NCBI GenBank assembly: GCA_031264885.1
Contig: JAISDM010000163.1
Location: 1 to 11,595 of the forward strand
Direction of reading: 5' to 3'
DNA: 11,595 nucleotides
From: Peptococcaceae bacterium
Lineage (GTDB): Bacteria > Bacillota > Peptococcia > DRI-13 > UBA5745
Positions within the stretch are counted from its first letter, which is position 1. Each line of letters opens with the position of its first letter. Below the pieces are notes generated by a model. That model was not told where the DNA came from and did no database searches. It saw only the letters and a list, made by a program, of their open reading frames with translations. Below, one piece after another: positions 1 to 6,317 of this stretch. Position numbers and translations under genes: made by a program.

Positions 1-263
1 AGCGTGACGTCGAAATAATTCTCCAGCAATTCGCCGTCTCTTGTTTTCGCTTGCTCAATGGTCTTGGACATCCCAGTGATTAAATGATCGCGGTCAACTT
101 CCGTAGCACCGCCCGAATATACAACCTGTTGTAGACCATCCGCGTCGCCGCTTGGGCCGTTCCCAAAGGCAGCTGACGGCAACGGCAGCAGAATCATGGC
201 GGCCGTTAAAATTATAGAAAGCATCTTGCTTCCGGCTGTTTTCTTCATCATGGTTAAATACAC
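1..263 (-). CDS. N-terminus of a secreted protein, probably a vWA/pilin-like surface protein (partial)
   Basis: This open frame runs off the left edge of the window, so only about 87 N-terminal residues are seen. Translation begins VYLTMMKKTAGSKML, followed by a hydrophobic segment ending LPLPSAAFG, a typical Sec signal peptide with an Ala-x-Ala-like cleavage region. I prefer the GTG at 261-263 because AGAAGG lies 9 bases upstream (273-278); the in-frame ATG at 249-251 is the alternative but has no well-placed ribosome-binding site. The visible mature part ends with KTIEQAKTRDGELLENYFDVTL-like sequence. A Lys-Thr-x-x stretch followed by Tyr-Phe-Asp-Val-Thr-Leu resembles the strand that precedes von Willebrand-A or pilin isopeptide domains in Gram-positive surface proteins. 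The signal peptide is seen directly; the surface-protein assignment is inference from a short stretch. Confidence 0.6.
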   Translation of the reverse strand, partial: MYLTMMKKTAGSKMLSIILTAAMILLPLPSAAFGNGPSGDADGLQQVVYSGGATEVDRDHLITGMSKTIEQAKTRDGELLENYFDVT

Positions 264-431
264 GTTCTTTCGCCTTCTTTCAAACCATACCTGTCAGTTC
301 TACCGTCGTTTCGGCGGCTGATAAAGCTTGTCCCCAACGGACAGTTCCACATGATCCATGGGCATCACCCCTTTCACAATTCAACACATTCCGGAGCGCC
401 GCCTGAGATTTTTTGCCATACTCAATCCAAC

Positions 432-464
432 TTTCCGGAAAGGTATAGGTTTCTGGAAAATGAA
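432..464. repeat. Operator-like direct repeat, copy 1
   Basis: This stretch contains TTTCCGGAAA (432-441) and TTTCTGGAAA (450-459), two near-palindromes 18 bases apart. Its last 21 bases (444-464) are identical to 569-589. The copies bracket the minus-strand terminator at 494-521. The arrangement resembles paired regulator-binding sites, but no regulator can be named. Confidence 0.5.
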
Positions 465-493
465 AATAGTTCCCTAACAGGTAAAATAAACGC

Positions 494-521
494 AAAAAAA
501 CCGCAGATTTTCACTCTGCGG
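494..521 (-). terminator. Rho-independent terminator hairpin, minus strand (possible attenuator)
   Basis: Read on the minus strand, CCGCAGA pairs with TCTGCGG (arms 515-521 and 501-507) around a 7-base loop and is followed at once by seven T residues (494-500). No minus-strand gene is seen to the right before 9445, so the hairpin lies in what would be the leader of the leftward gene starting at 263. It may be an attenuator or may stop stray transcription. I could not find an alternative antiterminator pairing by eye. Confidence 0.65.
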
Positions 522-559
522 CGGCATAAATGTTACAAATATTTAGAAAATATGGGATT

Positions 560-589
560 CCGAAAACCTATAGGTTTCTGGAAAATGAA
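560..589. repeat. Operator-like direct repeat, copy 2
   Basis: This is the second copy of the 21-base repeat (569-589, identical to 444-464), offset by 125 bases. It is preceded by a degenerate TTCCGAAAA half and also contains the perfect 14-base palindrome AAACCTATAGGTTT (564-577), which copy 1 lacks. Confidence 0.5.
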
Positions 590-795
590 CTTTCTTTTTA
601 TATATCTTCGAAGAAATCTTCAGCAATTAGGGGGTCGGTCATCAAATTTAATGATTGGGGTCCACTAATATTAATATATCATGATAAATCCTCAATGGCA
701 ATGTCGAAATGATGACGACTCGCGATTCGTGGCATAATTTCGCGGAGCGCGCCATAGCAGGCATGGGCCAGACTGTCCGAAAACGCAATGATCCC
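590..795. other. Non-coding stretch, no recognised gene
   Basis: Apart from the promoter candidate at 673-701 I see nothing convincing here. Short open frames on both strands lack ribosome-binding sites and recognisable protein content. Confidence 0.5.
673..701 (-). promoter_or_regulatory. Candidate sigma-A promoter for the leftward secreted-protein gene
   Basis: On the minus strand TTGCCA (696-701) and TATATT (673-678) are separated by exactly 17 bases. The predicted start near 666 would give an untranslated leader of about 400 bases before the GTG at 263, containing the terminator hairpin at 494-521. The region is AT-rich, so a chance match is possible. Confidence 0.35.
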
Positions 796-870
796 GTCAT
801 TCCGGCTTTATGCCGGAATCCAAAAATGATAAACAACGGAACCTGGATTCTGGGACAAGCCCAGAATGAC
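796..870. repeat. Interspersed palindromic repeat, family A (GTCATTCCGG type)
   Basis: Two hairpins stand head to head: ATTCCGGC/GCCGGAAT (near 799-819) and ATTCTGGG/CCCAGAAT (near 848-868). The outer ends GTCATTC and GAATGAC are inverted relative to each other. Related copies are at 950-976, 2739-2802 and 6028-6077, so this is a multi-copy intergenic repeat family. None of the copies encodes a plausible protein. Confidence 0.8.
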
Positions 871-898
871 AAGATTATGATAGTTTCCGGACGGTCCC

Positions 899-1040
899 GG
901 GCGGCAGAATGCCGCCCCTACGGCGCCGCGAATGATCGTATCCCATCTTGTCATTCCGGGTCAAGTCTGGAATGACAAAAATATGGCGCCGGAATGACGG
1001 CGGGGAATGACGCGTTTGTAGGGGCGGCATTCTGCCGCCC
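899..1040. repeat. MITE-like element, family B, with 23-bp terminal inverted repeats and a nested family A repeat
   Basis: The 23 bases at 899-921 are an exact reverse complement of those at 1018-1040, and each arm is itself a hairpin (GGGCGGCA, loop, TGCCGCCC). The 96 bases between hold a family A repeat: GTCATTCCGGG at 950-960 mirrored by a variant ending in GAATGAC at 976. A compact relative (6118-6185) has the same arms and the same flank (GGACGGTC before, GTTT after) but no nested copy. This is small non-autonomous or REP-like repeat structure with no coding capacity. Confidence 0.8.
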
Positions 1041-1087
1041 GTTTTTGATAAACGCGAATCTCCAAATTACAACCGCAAAACTGCGAA

Positions 1088-1116
1088 TTGCAGGTTTGTT
1101 TTTTTTGAGGTATAAT
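1088..1116 (+). promoter_or_regulatory. Sigma-A promoter of the DUF1266 gene
   Basis: TTGCAG (1088-1093), a 17-base spacer and a perfect TATAAT (1111-1116) lie just upstream of the gene starting at 1151. The -10 box is part of a perfect 17-base palindrome, GTATAATAATATTATAC (1110-1126), which also covers the predicted transcription start and could be an operator. Confidence 0.8.
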
Positions 1117-1150
1117 AATATTATACATGAGGTTATTCGGGAGGTCGTTC

Positions 1151-2761
1151 ATGAAGAAGCCTGGGTTATTCCGGATCAGTTTGCTTTGTCTCTTTTTCCT
1201 GCTGCCTCAGACCTTGGCGGCGGGATCCAGAGAGAGCGCGTTTATCTATCAGAACGCGCTGCGCAATTTTTTGAAAAACGCGGATTCCTATTTAACGCAG
1301 GCTCAGGACGCCCGTTTCGCGGGGGACGGGGAGAAGGCCGAGGGCCATTACCGGGAACTGCTCACCTATTGCGATGAGAAGGCGTCCAAATCGGTGGACA
1401 AATGGGTGGTATTGGACTACCGGGGCCGCGCTCTGCACGGCTTGGGCCGTATGGACGAAGCCCAGGCGGATCTGACGGAATCCATAGGGCTGAGCGCGTC
1501 TCTGCAAAGTCACGGGCACGCCCTGGCCGCGCCTTACTATTATTTGGCGTGGGTTTATTTCGATTTGGATCAGGTGGACAAAGGGCTGGACTTCATTGAG
1601 CAGGGAAGAGTAAGACCCGGTTATCAGCCTTTCGAGAACTTCTTTCTGCAGAATCAGGAATTTGCGTTTCTCAAGGACAATCGCCGTTTTATCAATATTT
1701 TGGGCGTTCATTTGGCGTTGGACGGCCAGGATGTTTTTAGCCGGGGAGTGGGCTTGTTTGAAAGCGGGGAAGTGTTCGTCTCTCTTTCCGCTTTCGAGTC
1801 TCTGGCGCTGGCAATGGGCGCCGTCAAGAACGAAAGCGCCGATGGGCTGACGCTGGATGTGTTTGGACGGTCTTTCCAGGCAGACGGCGCCGGCCGGGTG
1901 TGGCTGGATCAGGCGGAAATGGAACTAAAACCCATGGTTATGCCGGGGAGCGATCCGGCGGAAGCGGGGATCTCGGTTTCATGGCTGACGGAGCTGTTTG
2001 ATCAGGAGATATCTTTCGGTTTCCTGGAGTCGGCCGGCGGCGTGCCTTATCCTCAGCTGAATCTGGAGCCCCGGTACGGTTCCGCGAAGTACAGCCGGGA
2101 GCAGATCATGTGGGCGCAGGCGGCCGCCTGGAGCCATATGGGCCCGAGTCAGGCCAAGGCGGATTATTTGGGCGGGTTCCAAAGAGGCCCGCTGGCCAAG
2201 GATCTCATTGTTCAGGCTTTGAAACAGCAGTGGCAGATCGAGGACAGGGAGGGTTTCCTGAGGACCCTTTCCGACTTGAAATATAAGGGTTATTCGGAAG
2301 TTTACATGGATTTTGGCGATTCGGTCGACAAGATGTCCTCCGCGGAGCTTGCCAAAATCAGGGCCTTAAATCCGAAGCACAAGACCCGGATCGCGTATGA
2401 GTTTTACAAAAAAAACAAGGTGGTGCTTCTCGGCAGGAATCTGAGGGCGCTGGATTTGACTCGCGGCGTTCAACTGGCCGGATGGGGCTATTTGGCGGGC
2501 TACGCCAGTTTCAAAGAGGCGGCGGATTATATGGCGGATATGGCCAGGGATCTGCAAAGAATCTACAATTCCTGGGACGATATGCTGGAACACATGCTTC
2601 TGGGACTGGAATTTATTACCGGGCAAAGCCGCGGCGACCGGAATTCCAACCTGTATAAAATAGATCAATTCAACAAAAAAGAGATGAAAAATCCTGACGG
2701 CTTATGGAGCCGGATACCGTGGGATTTCCAGCTGATGAATTCCGGGTCAGGCCCGGAATGA
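1151..2761 (+). CDS. Secreted TPR-like protein with C-terminal DUF1266 domain
   Basis: A 536-residue protein. I chose the ATG at 1151 because GGGAGG lies 6 bases upstream; the ATG at 1127 would leave almost no leader after the promoter and would spoil the signal peptide. Residues 1-25 (MKKPGLFRISLLCLFF onwards, to LAAG) form a Sec signal peptide. Residues about 43-157 are helical with TPR-like spacing (LDYRGRALHGLGRMDEA; YYYLAWVYFDLDQVDKGLDF), followed by FLKDNRRFINILG, a common TPR-tail motif. The C-terminal part, roughly 320-492, matches DUF1266: LDLTRGVQLAGWGYLAGYAS at 434-453, then EAADYMADMARDLQ and the SWDDMLEHMLLG signature. DUF1266 has no settled function, so the role is unknown, but the protein is exported. 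It has its own promoter. The last seven residues (NSGSGPE) and the stop come from a family A repeat, so the original C-terminus has probably been replaced. Confidence 0.88.
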   Translation: MKKPGLFRISLLCLFFLLPQTLAAGSRESAFIYQNALRNFLKNADSYLTQAQDARFAGDGEKAEGHYRELLTYCDEKASKSVDKWVVLDYRGRALHGLGRMDEAQADLTESIGLSASLQSHGHALAAPYYYLAWVYFDLDQVDKGLDFIEQGRVRPGYQPFENFFLQNQEFAFLKDNRRFINILGVHLALDGQDVFSRGVGLFESGEVFVSLSAFESLALAMGAVKNESADGLTLDVFGRSFQADGAGRVWLDQAEMELKPMVMPGSDPAEAGISVSWLTELFDQEISFGFLESAGGVPYPQLNLEPRYGSAKYSREQIMWAQAAAWSHMGPSQAKADYLGGFQRGPLAKDLIVQALKQQWQIEDREGFLRTLSDLKYKGYSEVYMDFGDSVDKMSSAELAKIRALNPKHKTRIAYEFYKKNKVVLLGRNLRALDLTRGVQLAGWGYLAGYASFKEAADYMADMARDLQRIYNSWDDMLEHMLLGLEFITGQSRGDRNSNLYKIDQFNKKEMKNPDGLWSRIPWDFQLMNSGSGPE

Positions 2762-2802
2762 CGGAGGGCTTCCCGGATTCCGGGACGAGCCCGGAATGAC
2801 GG
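2739..2802. repeat. Family A palindromic repeat overlapping the end of the DUF1266 gene
   Basis: Two hairpins in tandem: ATTCCGGG/CCCGGAAT (about 2739-2759) and ATTCCGGG/CCCGGAAT (about 2778-2798), both followed by GACGG. The repeat supplies the last codons and the TGA of the upstream gene. The hairpins could slow transcription but lack a T-tract. No clear promoter for the following aldolase gene is visible between here and 2842. Confidence 0.75.
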
Positions 2803-2841
2803 GCGTGTGTTAAAAATTAAAAATGAAATGGAGGAATTTTT

Positions 2842-3768
2842 ATGTCTCTCGTGTCAACAAAGGAAATGTTCAAGAAGGCTTATGGGAAGTATGCTGTGGG
2901 GGCGTTCAACGTAAACAACATGGAAATCATCCAGGGGATTGTGGATGCCGCTCAGGAAGAGAAAGCGCCTTTGATTCTGCAGGTCTCCGCCGGCGCCAGA
3001 AAGTACGCCAAGCATATCTATCTGATGAAGCTGGTGGAAGCGGCGATGGAAGACAGCGGATTGGACATTTGCCTGCATCTGGATCACGGGGCGGATTTTG
3101 AGGTGTGCAAGTCCTGTGTGGACGGCGGATTTTCTTCCGTGATGATCGACGGTTCCAAGCATCCCTTTGAGGAAAACGTAGCTCTGACGAAACAGGTTGT
3201 GGAATACGCCCACTCGAAAGGTGTGGTGGTGGAAGGCGAATTGGGGAAACTGGCCGGGGTCGAGGACGCGGTCAAGGTGAAGGCGGAGGACGCCACGTAT
3301 ACCGATCCGGATCAGGCGGTGGAATTCGTTAAGAGGACCGGCGTCGATTCCCTGGCGATCGCCATCGGAACCAGCCACGGCGCGTACAAATTCAAAGGGG
3401 AGCCCAAGCTGGATTTCCCGAGACTGGAAAAAATAGCGGCCATGCTGCCCGGTTTTCCCATTGTATTGCACGGGGCTTCCACGGTTTTGCCTGAATTTGT
3501 AAAAAAATGCAATGAATTCGGCGGCGATATCAAGGACGCTCAGGGCGTTCCGGAAGAAATGCTCCGCAAAGCGGGCACGATGGGCGTATGCAAGATCAAC
3601 ATCGATACGGACCTGAGATTGGCCATGACGGCGTCTGTGCGGGAATATCTGGTGAAAAACCCGGGGGATTTCGACCCGCGTCAATATTTGAGCCCCGCCC
3701 GCGAAGCCATCAAGAAGATGGTTCAGCACAAGATCAAAGACGTCCTGAATTGCAGCAATCAAGCCTGA
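2842..3768 (+). CDS. fba: Class II fructose-1,6-bisphosphate aldolase
   Basis: A 308-residue protein, the normal length for Firmicute class II aldolases. It catalyses the reversible zinc-dependent cleavage of fructose-1,6-bisphosphate to dihydroxyacetone phosphate and glyceraldehyde-3-phosphate in cytoplasmic glycolysis and gluconeogenesis. Visible family motifs: GAFNVNN near residue 20, HLDHG at 79-83 (catalytic Asp81, metal-ligand His82), DGSKHPFEEN at 103-112, VEGELG at 130-135 (Glu zinc region), GTSHGAYK at 176-183 (metal His179), LHGAS at 209-213 (metal His210) and NIDTDLR at 253-259 (phosphate and substrate binding). All key residues look intact. GGAGG at 2830-2834 sits 7 bases before the ATG. 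The gene stands alone between a repeat and a strong terminator. Tagatose-bisphosphate aldolase is a close relative, but the context gives no sign of galactitol or tagatose metabolism. Confidence 0.96.
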   Translation: MSLVSTKEMFKKAYGKYAVGAFNVNNMEIIQGIVDAAQEEKAPLILQVSAGARKYAKHIYLMKLVEAAMEDSGLDICLHLDHGADFEVCKSCVDGGFSSVMIDGSKHPFEENVALTKQVVEYAHSKGVVVEGELGKLAGVEDAVKVKAEDATYTDPDQAVEFVKRTGVDSLAIAIGTSHGAYKFKGEPKLDFPRLEKIAAMLPGFPIVLHGASTVLPEFVKKCNEFGGDIKDAQGVPEEMLRKAGTMGVCKINIDTDLRLAMTASVREYLVKNPGDFDPRQYLSPAREAIKKMVQHKIKDVLNCSNQA

Positions 3769-3802
3769 CAATCTGAAATACGCTTCATTAACTGAAAACA
3801 AA

Positions 3803-3831
3803 TTGAAGACAAATTAAAAGCAGATTAAAAA
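3803..3831 (+). promoter_or_regulatory. Weak promoter candidate upstream of the penicillin-binding protein gene
   Basis: TTGAAG (3803-3808), a 17-base spacer and TAAAAA (3826-3831) lie between the aldolase stop and the terminator. A start near 3838 would fall inside the 5' arm of the terminator stem, so transcripts from this site could not form the full hairpin and would leave the Shine-Dalgarno free. The -10 is poor and the region AT-rich, so this is only a candidate. Confidence 0.3.
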
Positions 3832-3834
3832 ACG

Positions 3835-3872
3835 ACGCCTTCGGCAAGGATATAGCCGGAGGTGTTTTTTTT
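3835..3872 (+). terminator. Rho-independent terminator after the aldolase gene, containing the next gene's Shine-Dalgarno
   Basis: ACGCCTTCGGC (3835-3845) pairs with GCCGGAGGTGT (3855-3865) through 11 base pairs, two of them G-T wobbles, around a 9-base loop; T residues run from 3865 to 3872. This is a textbook terminator for the aldolase gene. The 3' arm contains GGAGG (3858-3862), the only Shine-Dalgarno available to the penicillin-binding protein gene that starts at 3874, so in any read-through RNA the same stem would hide that ribosome-binding site. Confidence 0.85.
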
Positions 3873-3873
3873 G

Positions 3874-5625
3874 ATGATAAAACGGATAAAATGGACGTTT
3901 GGCGCCGTCTGTCTGCTGTGCCTTCTTTTGGCGGCGCGTTTGGCCTTTTTGCAGCTTTATGACGGGATCCATTCCGGCTCGGGCCTGGCGGGGGAAGCCT
4001 CCGATTTGTGGAACCGTTCCATTGTGACGGAGGAATATGTGCGGGGCGAGATTTTTGACCGGAATATGATTTCTATGACGGACGGCAAGATCAAAAGCAG
4101 GCTGACGGCGTTTCCGGCGGTTCTCTATAATTTGGAACTGACCGTCGCCGCCCTGGATTCATTGGATCCGGACACGAAGGAGCGTATGCTCCAATGGATC
4201 GAGCGGCTCGGCGGCGGGCCGATTCCGCAAACCGGTGTGTTTTATCCTGATCCGCTGGCGCCCGAGACGCTGCTGAGCGTCGAAAGGGCCAACATACCGG
4301 GGCTGGCTGTGCTTCCGATTAAGATAAGGTATGGGGAACGTTCTTTGGCGAAGCATTTGGTGGGATATATGAACCGGGTGGATCCACAAACCTGGAACGA
4401 ATTGGCGTCCGGGAACAAAACCCGCGAAAATTCCGCCAGCCCCAAAGCCTATGGGAAGGATGATTTTATCGGGGTCGCCGGTTTGGAAAAAAAATATGAA
4501 AATTGGCTGAGAGGCGGCGCGCCCCAGCAGAAAGCGCAGGGAATCACGGACGCCTCCGGCGGGATATTGCCGGGACTGATACAAGTCGAAAGCGGGCTGG
4601 AGGATCCTTACCGCAATCATATTGTTTTGACTTTGGATAAAAATATTCAGGAGCAGGTGGAATTCATCATGGACGGCGCTGTGGGCAAAGGCGCGGTGGT
4701 GGTTCTGTCGGTGGAAACGGGGAATGTGCTGGCGATGGCCAGCCGCCCGGATTTCGACCAAAACCGGATCGGGGAATCCCTGCTCGCGGAAGACGCTCTG
4801 ATTTCCAGAGCGGACAGGGAGAGCTTCTATCCGGGTTCTGTTTTTAAATTGGTCACGGCGGCGGCGGCGTTGGAATCCGGATTGATTCAGGAAGACACCC
4901 GGTTTCTGTGTACCGGATCCTATGTCTTTCCGGACGGCGTCCGCATCGGATGCGCTCAGGCTCACGGGCTCGTCAGTATGGAAGAGGCTTTTGCCCAGTC
5001 ATGCAACGCGGCTTTTGTGCATTTGGGCGTTCAAGTCGGCGCGGAAAGGCTGAACGCCATGGGAGAGCGCCTGGGATGCGGCACGATGCTGGGTTCCGGC
5101 GCGCCGCCGGCCTTAACGGGCAATACGTCCATCGGCCAGGAAGGCGTGCAAATCAGCCCGCTGCAAGCCGCGAGGATGCTGGGAACCGTCGCCCGGGGCG
5201 GGGTGGATATCGAGCCCGGCGTTGTTTCCCGAATACTGAACAACCAGGGGAAAGTCGTTGAGACCGTTGAGAAATCGGAAGCAAGCCGGCGGGTTTTGTC
5301 TCCCGATACGGCCGATCTCTTAAATCAATGGCTGAAAACAGCCGTCAGGGAAGGCACCGGCAAAGACGCCCGGGCGGAACCCTGGGGCGCGGCCGGCAAA
5401 ACGGGCACCGCGCAGGCCAACAGCGCGGGCCGGGTGATCGCCTGGTTCGCGGGATATTTCCCCGAGGAGAATCCCCAATACGCGGCGGCGGTCATGATCG
5501 AGGAAGACCCGGACGGCGACAGGCAGGGACTGCGGGGCGGGAAAGAGGCCGCGGAGGTTTTTCGTGAAATCGTCATAAAAATTATGCGGCAATCTGGTAA
5601 ATCTGACAAAATTTTTATAACATAG
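3874..5625 (+). CDS. Class B penicillin-binding protein (peptidoglycan DD-transpeptidase)
   Basis: A 583-residue membrane-anchored transpeptidase that cross-links peptidoglycan stem peptides. Residues 1-7 are basic and about 8-27 (FGAVCLLCLLLAARLAFLQL) form a single transmembrane anchor. RGEIFDRN at 57-64 is the class B N-terminal motif, and GVAGLEKKYENWLRGG at about 200-215 is the conserved dimerisation-region element. The catalytic triad of motifs is complete: SVFK (active Ser322, Lys325), SCN at 376-378 and KTGT at 509-512. No PASTA domains follow, which fits PBP2/FtsI/SpoVD-like proteins. I prefer the ATG at 3874; TTG at 3871 is better spaced from GGAGG (8 rather than 11 bases), and a GTG at 3862 overlaps the ribosome-binding site and is unlikely. 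The gene directly precedes a spore protein gene with a 71-base gap, which is compatible with but does not prove a sporulation role. Confidence 0.9.
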   Translation: MIKRIKWTFGAVCLLCLLLAARLAFLQLYDGIHSGSGLAGEASDLWNRSIVTEEYVRGEIFDRNMISMTDGKIKSRLTAFPAVLYNLELTVAALDSLDPDTKERMLQWIERLGGGPIPQTGVFYPDPLAPETLLSVERANIPGLAVLPIKIRYGERSLAKHLVGYMNRVDPQTWNELASGNKTRENSASPKAYGKDDFIGVAGLEKKYENWLRGGAPQQKAQGITDASGGILPGLIQVESGLEDPYRNHIVLTLDKNIQEQVEFIMDGAVGKGAVVVLSVETGNVLAMASRPDFDQNRIGESLLAEDALISRADRESFYPGSVFKLVTAAAALESGLIQEDTRFLCTGSYVFPDGVRIGCAQAHGLVSMEEAFAQSCNAAFVHLGVQVGAERLNAMGERLGCGTMLGSGAPPALTGNTSIGQEGVQISPLQAARMLGTVARGGVDIEPGVVSRILNNQGKVVETVEKSEASRRVLSPDTADLLNQWLKTAVREGTGKDARAEPWGAAGKTGTAQANSAGRVIAWFAGYFPEENPQYAAAVMIEEDPDGDRQGLRGGKEAAEVFREIVIKIMRQSGKSDKIFIT

Positions 5626-5696
5626 AGTTTCGCGATCCGGCGCATCATATGCCTGTAACACGATGCACAAACAAAACACAAGGAGGCAATGAAATC

Positions 5697-5924
5697 ATGA
5701 ATAACAACACGAGTTCCAGCAGCAAATCAATGGTTCCCGGAGCGAAGCAGGCGCTCAACACCCTGAAGCAGGAGACCGCCAGTGAATTGGGAATCACCAA
5801 TTACCAAAATATGGACAAGGGCACGTTGACTTCCCGGCAAAACGGCTATGTGGGCGGCTATATGACCAAGAAGCTGGTTCAATACGCCGAAGAGCAAATG
5901 AAAAACCAGATGCCCCAGCAGTAA
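5697..5924 (+). CDS. Alpha/beta-type small acid-soluble spore protein (SASP)
   Basis: A 75-residue protein of the family that coats and protects DNA in the forespore. Family landmarks are clear: MVPGAKQALNTLKQETASEL in the first half and LTSRQNGYVGGYMTKKLVQY in the second, the latter being the helix-turn-helix part that binds DNA. The clostridial-type NYQNMDKG linker is also present. I chose the ATG at 5697 because AGGAGG lies 10 bases upstream (5681-5686); the frame stays open to an ATG at 5649, but that would add unrelated residues. In the usual germination protease site a Glu is followed by Ile or Phe and then Ala-Ser-Glu; here the residue after Glu is Thr (KQETASE), a small departure. I could not recognise a convincing sigma-G promoter. 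Confidence 0.94.
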   Translation: MNNNTSSSSKSMVPGAKQALNTLKQETASELGITNYQNMDKGTLTSRQNGYVGGYMTKKLVQYAEEQMKNQMPQQ

Positions 5925-5977
5925 CTGAAAAAGCTGCCCGTATTCCATCAGAAAGGCAGCCGCGGTAAGGCAAGTAA

Positions 5978-6008
5978 AAGAGAACGGCGCGGGTCGCGCC
6001 GTTCTCTT
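5978..6008 (+). terminator. Strong hairpin terminator after the SASP gene
   Basis: A perfect 14-base-pair stem (5978-5991 with 5995-6008) closes a 3-base loop (GGT). The stem ends in CTCTT and is followed by GTTACATTT, a broken T-tract. It sits 53 bases after the SASP stop, and no other gene uses it. The 5' AAGAG and 3' CTCTT make it partly bidirectional. Confidence 0.75.
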
Positions 6009-6027
6009 GTTACATTTCTGTCCCCCC

Positions 6028-6077
6028 GTCATTCCGGCGCCATATTCTTGTCATTCCGGGCTTATCCCGGAATGACG
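6028..6077. repeat. Family A palindromic repeat
   Basis: GTCATTCCGG (6029-6038) is followed by a complete hairpin GTCATTCCGGG/CCCGGAATGAC (about 6050-6076). It is the same family as at 796-870, 950-976 and 2739-2802, here directly left of a family B element as if the two families share insertion neighbourhoods. Confidence 0.75.
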
Positions 6078-6117
6078 GGGGATAGACAAACCCGGCAATA
6101 TTTCGGCGGACGGTCTG

Positions 6118-6185
6118 GGGCGGCAGAATGCCGCCCCCTACGGCGCCGGGAGCGGCGCAATCCGTAGGGGCGGCATTCTGCCGCC
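6118..6185. repeat. Compact family B MITE-like element
   Basis: Arms GGGCGGCAGAATGCCGCC at 6118 and its inverted counterpart ending at 6185 match the arms of 899-1040, with one extra C in the left arm. The arms are separated by about 20 bases including CGGCGCCGGGAGCGGCGC. The flanking GGACGGTC on the left and GTTT on the right are shared with the other copy, which helps to define the element's borders. Confidence 0.75.
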
Positions 6186-6245
6186 TGTTTCTGACGGACA
6201 TGATCCTCAACAGGGAATATCGTCTGGCGCGATTCGCGGTTAGCG

Positions 6246-6274
6246 TTGATTTCCATCGATATTTCTGTTAATAT
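6246..6274 (+). promoter_or_regulatory. Sigma-A promoter for the small ORF / cheR / FtsA-like transcript
   Basis: TTGATT (6246-6251), a 17-base spacer and TAATAT (6269-6274), with TG one base before the -10 (extended -10). The predicted start is near 6281. All three downstream genes run in the same direction with short gaps and no terminator between them. Confidence 0.75.
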
Positions 6275-6317
6275 ATGAATGTAATGAGAACCGCGGGAGG
6301 ATGGGGGGTGGGCCGGT

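Noticed and set aside
432..589. CRISPR-like array
   Set aside because: Only two copies of the 21-base motif, spaced by 125 bases; no array and no cas genes.
351..668. Open frame of 105 codons on the plus strand
   Set aside because: It spans the terminator and the operator-like repeats, has no Shine-Dalgarno and no recognisable protein content.
709..975. Short open frames across the repeat region on both strands
   Set aside because: Their products are translations of the palindromic repeats (for example RAAECRPY), the same peptide appearing at each family B copy. No ribosome-binding sites.
2854..3801. Long open frame of 315 codons on the minus strand
   Set aside because: It lies fully antisense to the aldolase gene, whose catalytic motifs are intact. 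The antisense product has no recognisable domain and arises from codon bias.
4159..4965. Open frame of 268 codons on the minus strand
   Set aside because: Antisense to the penicillin-binding protein; no ribosome-binding site and no recognisable content.
5560..5690. Sigma-G promoter for the SASP gene
   Set aside because: A CATAGAG at 5621 could be a -10, but nothing at the right distance resembles the sigma-G -35, so I did not annotate it.
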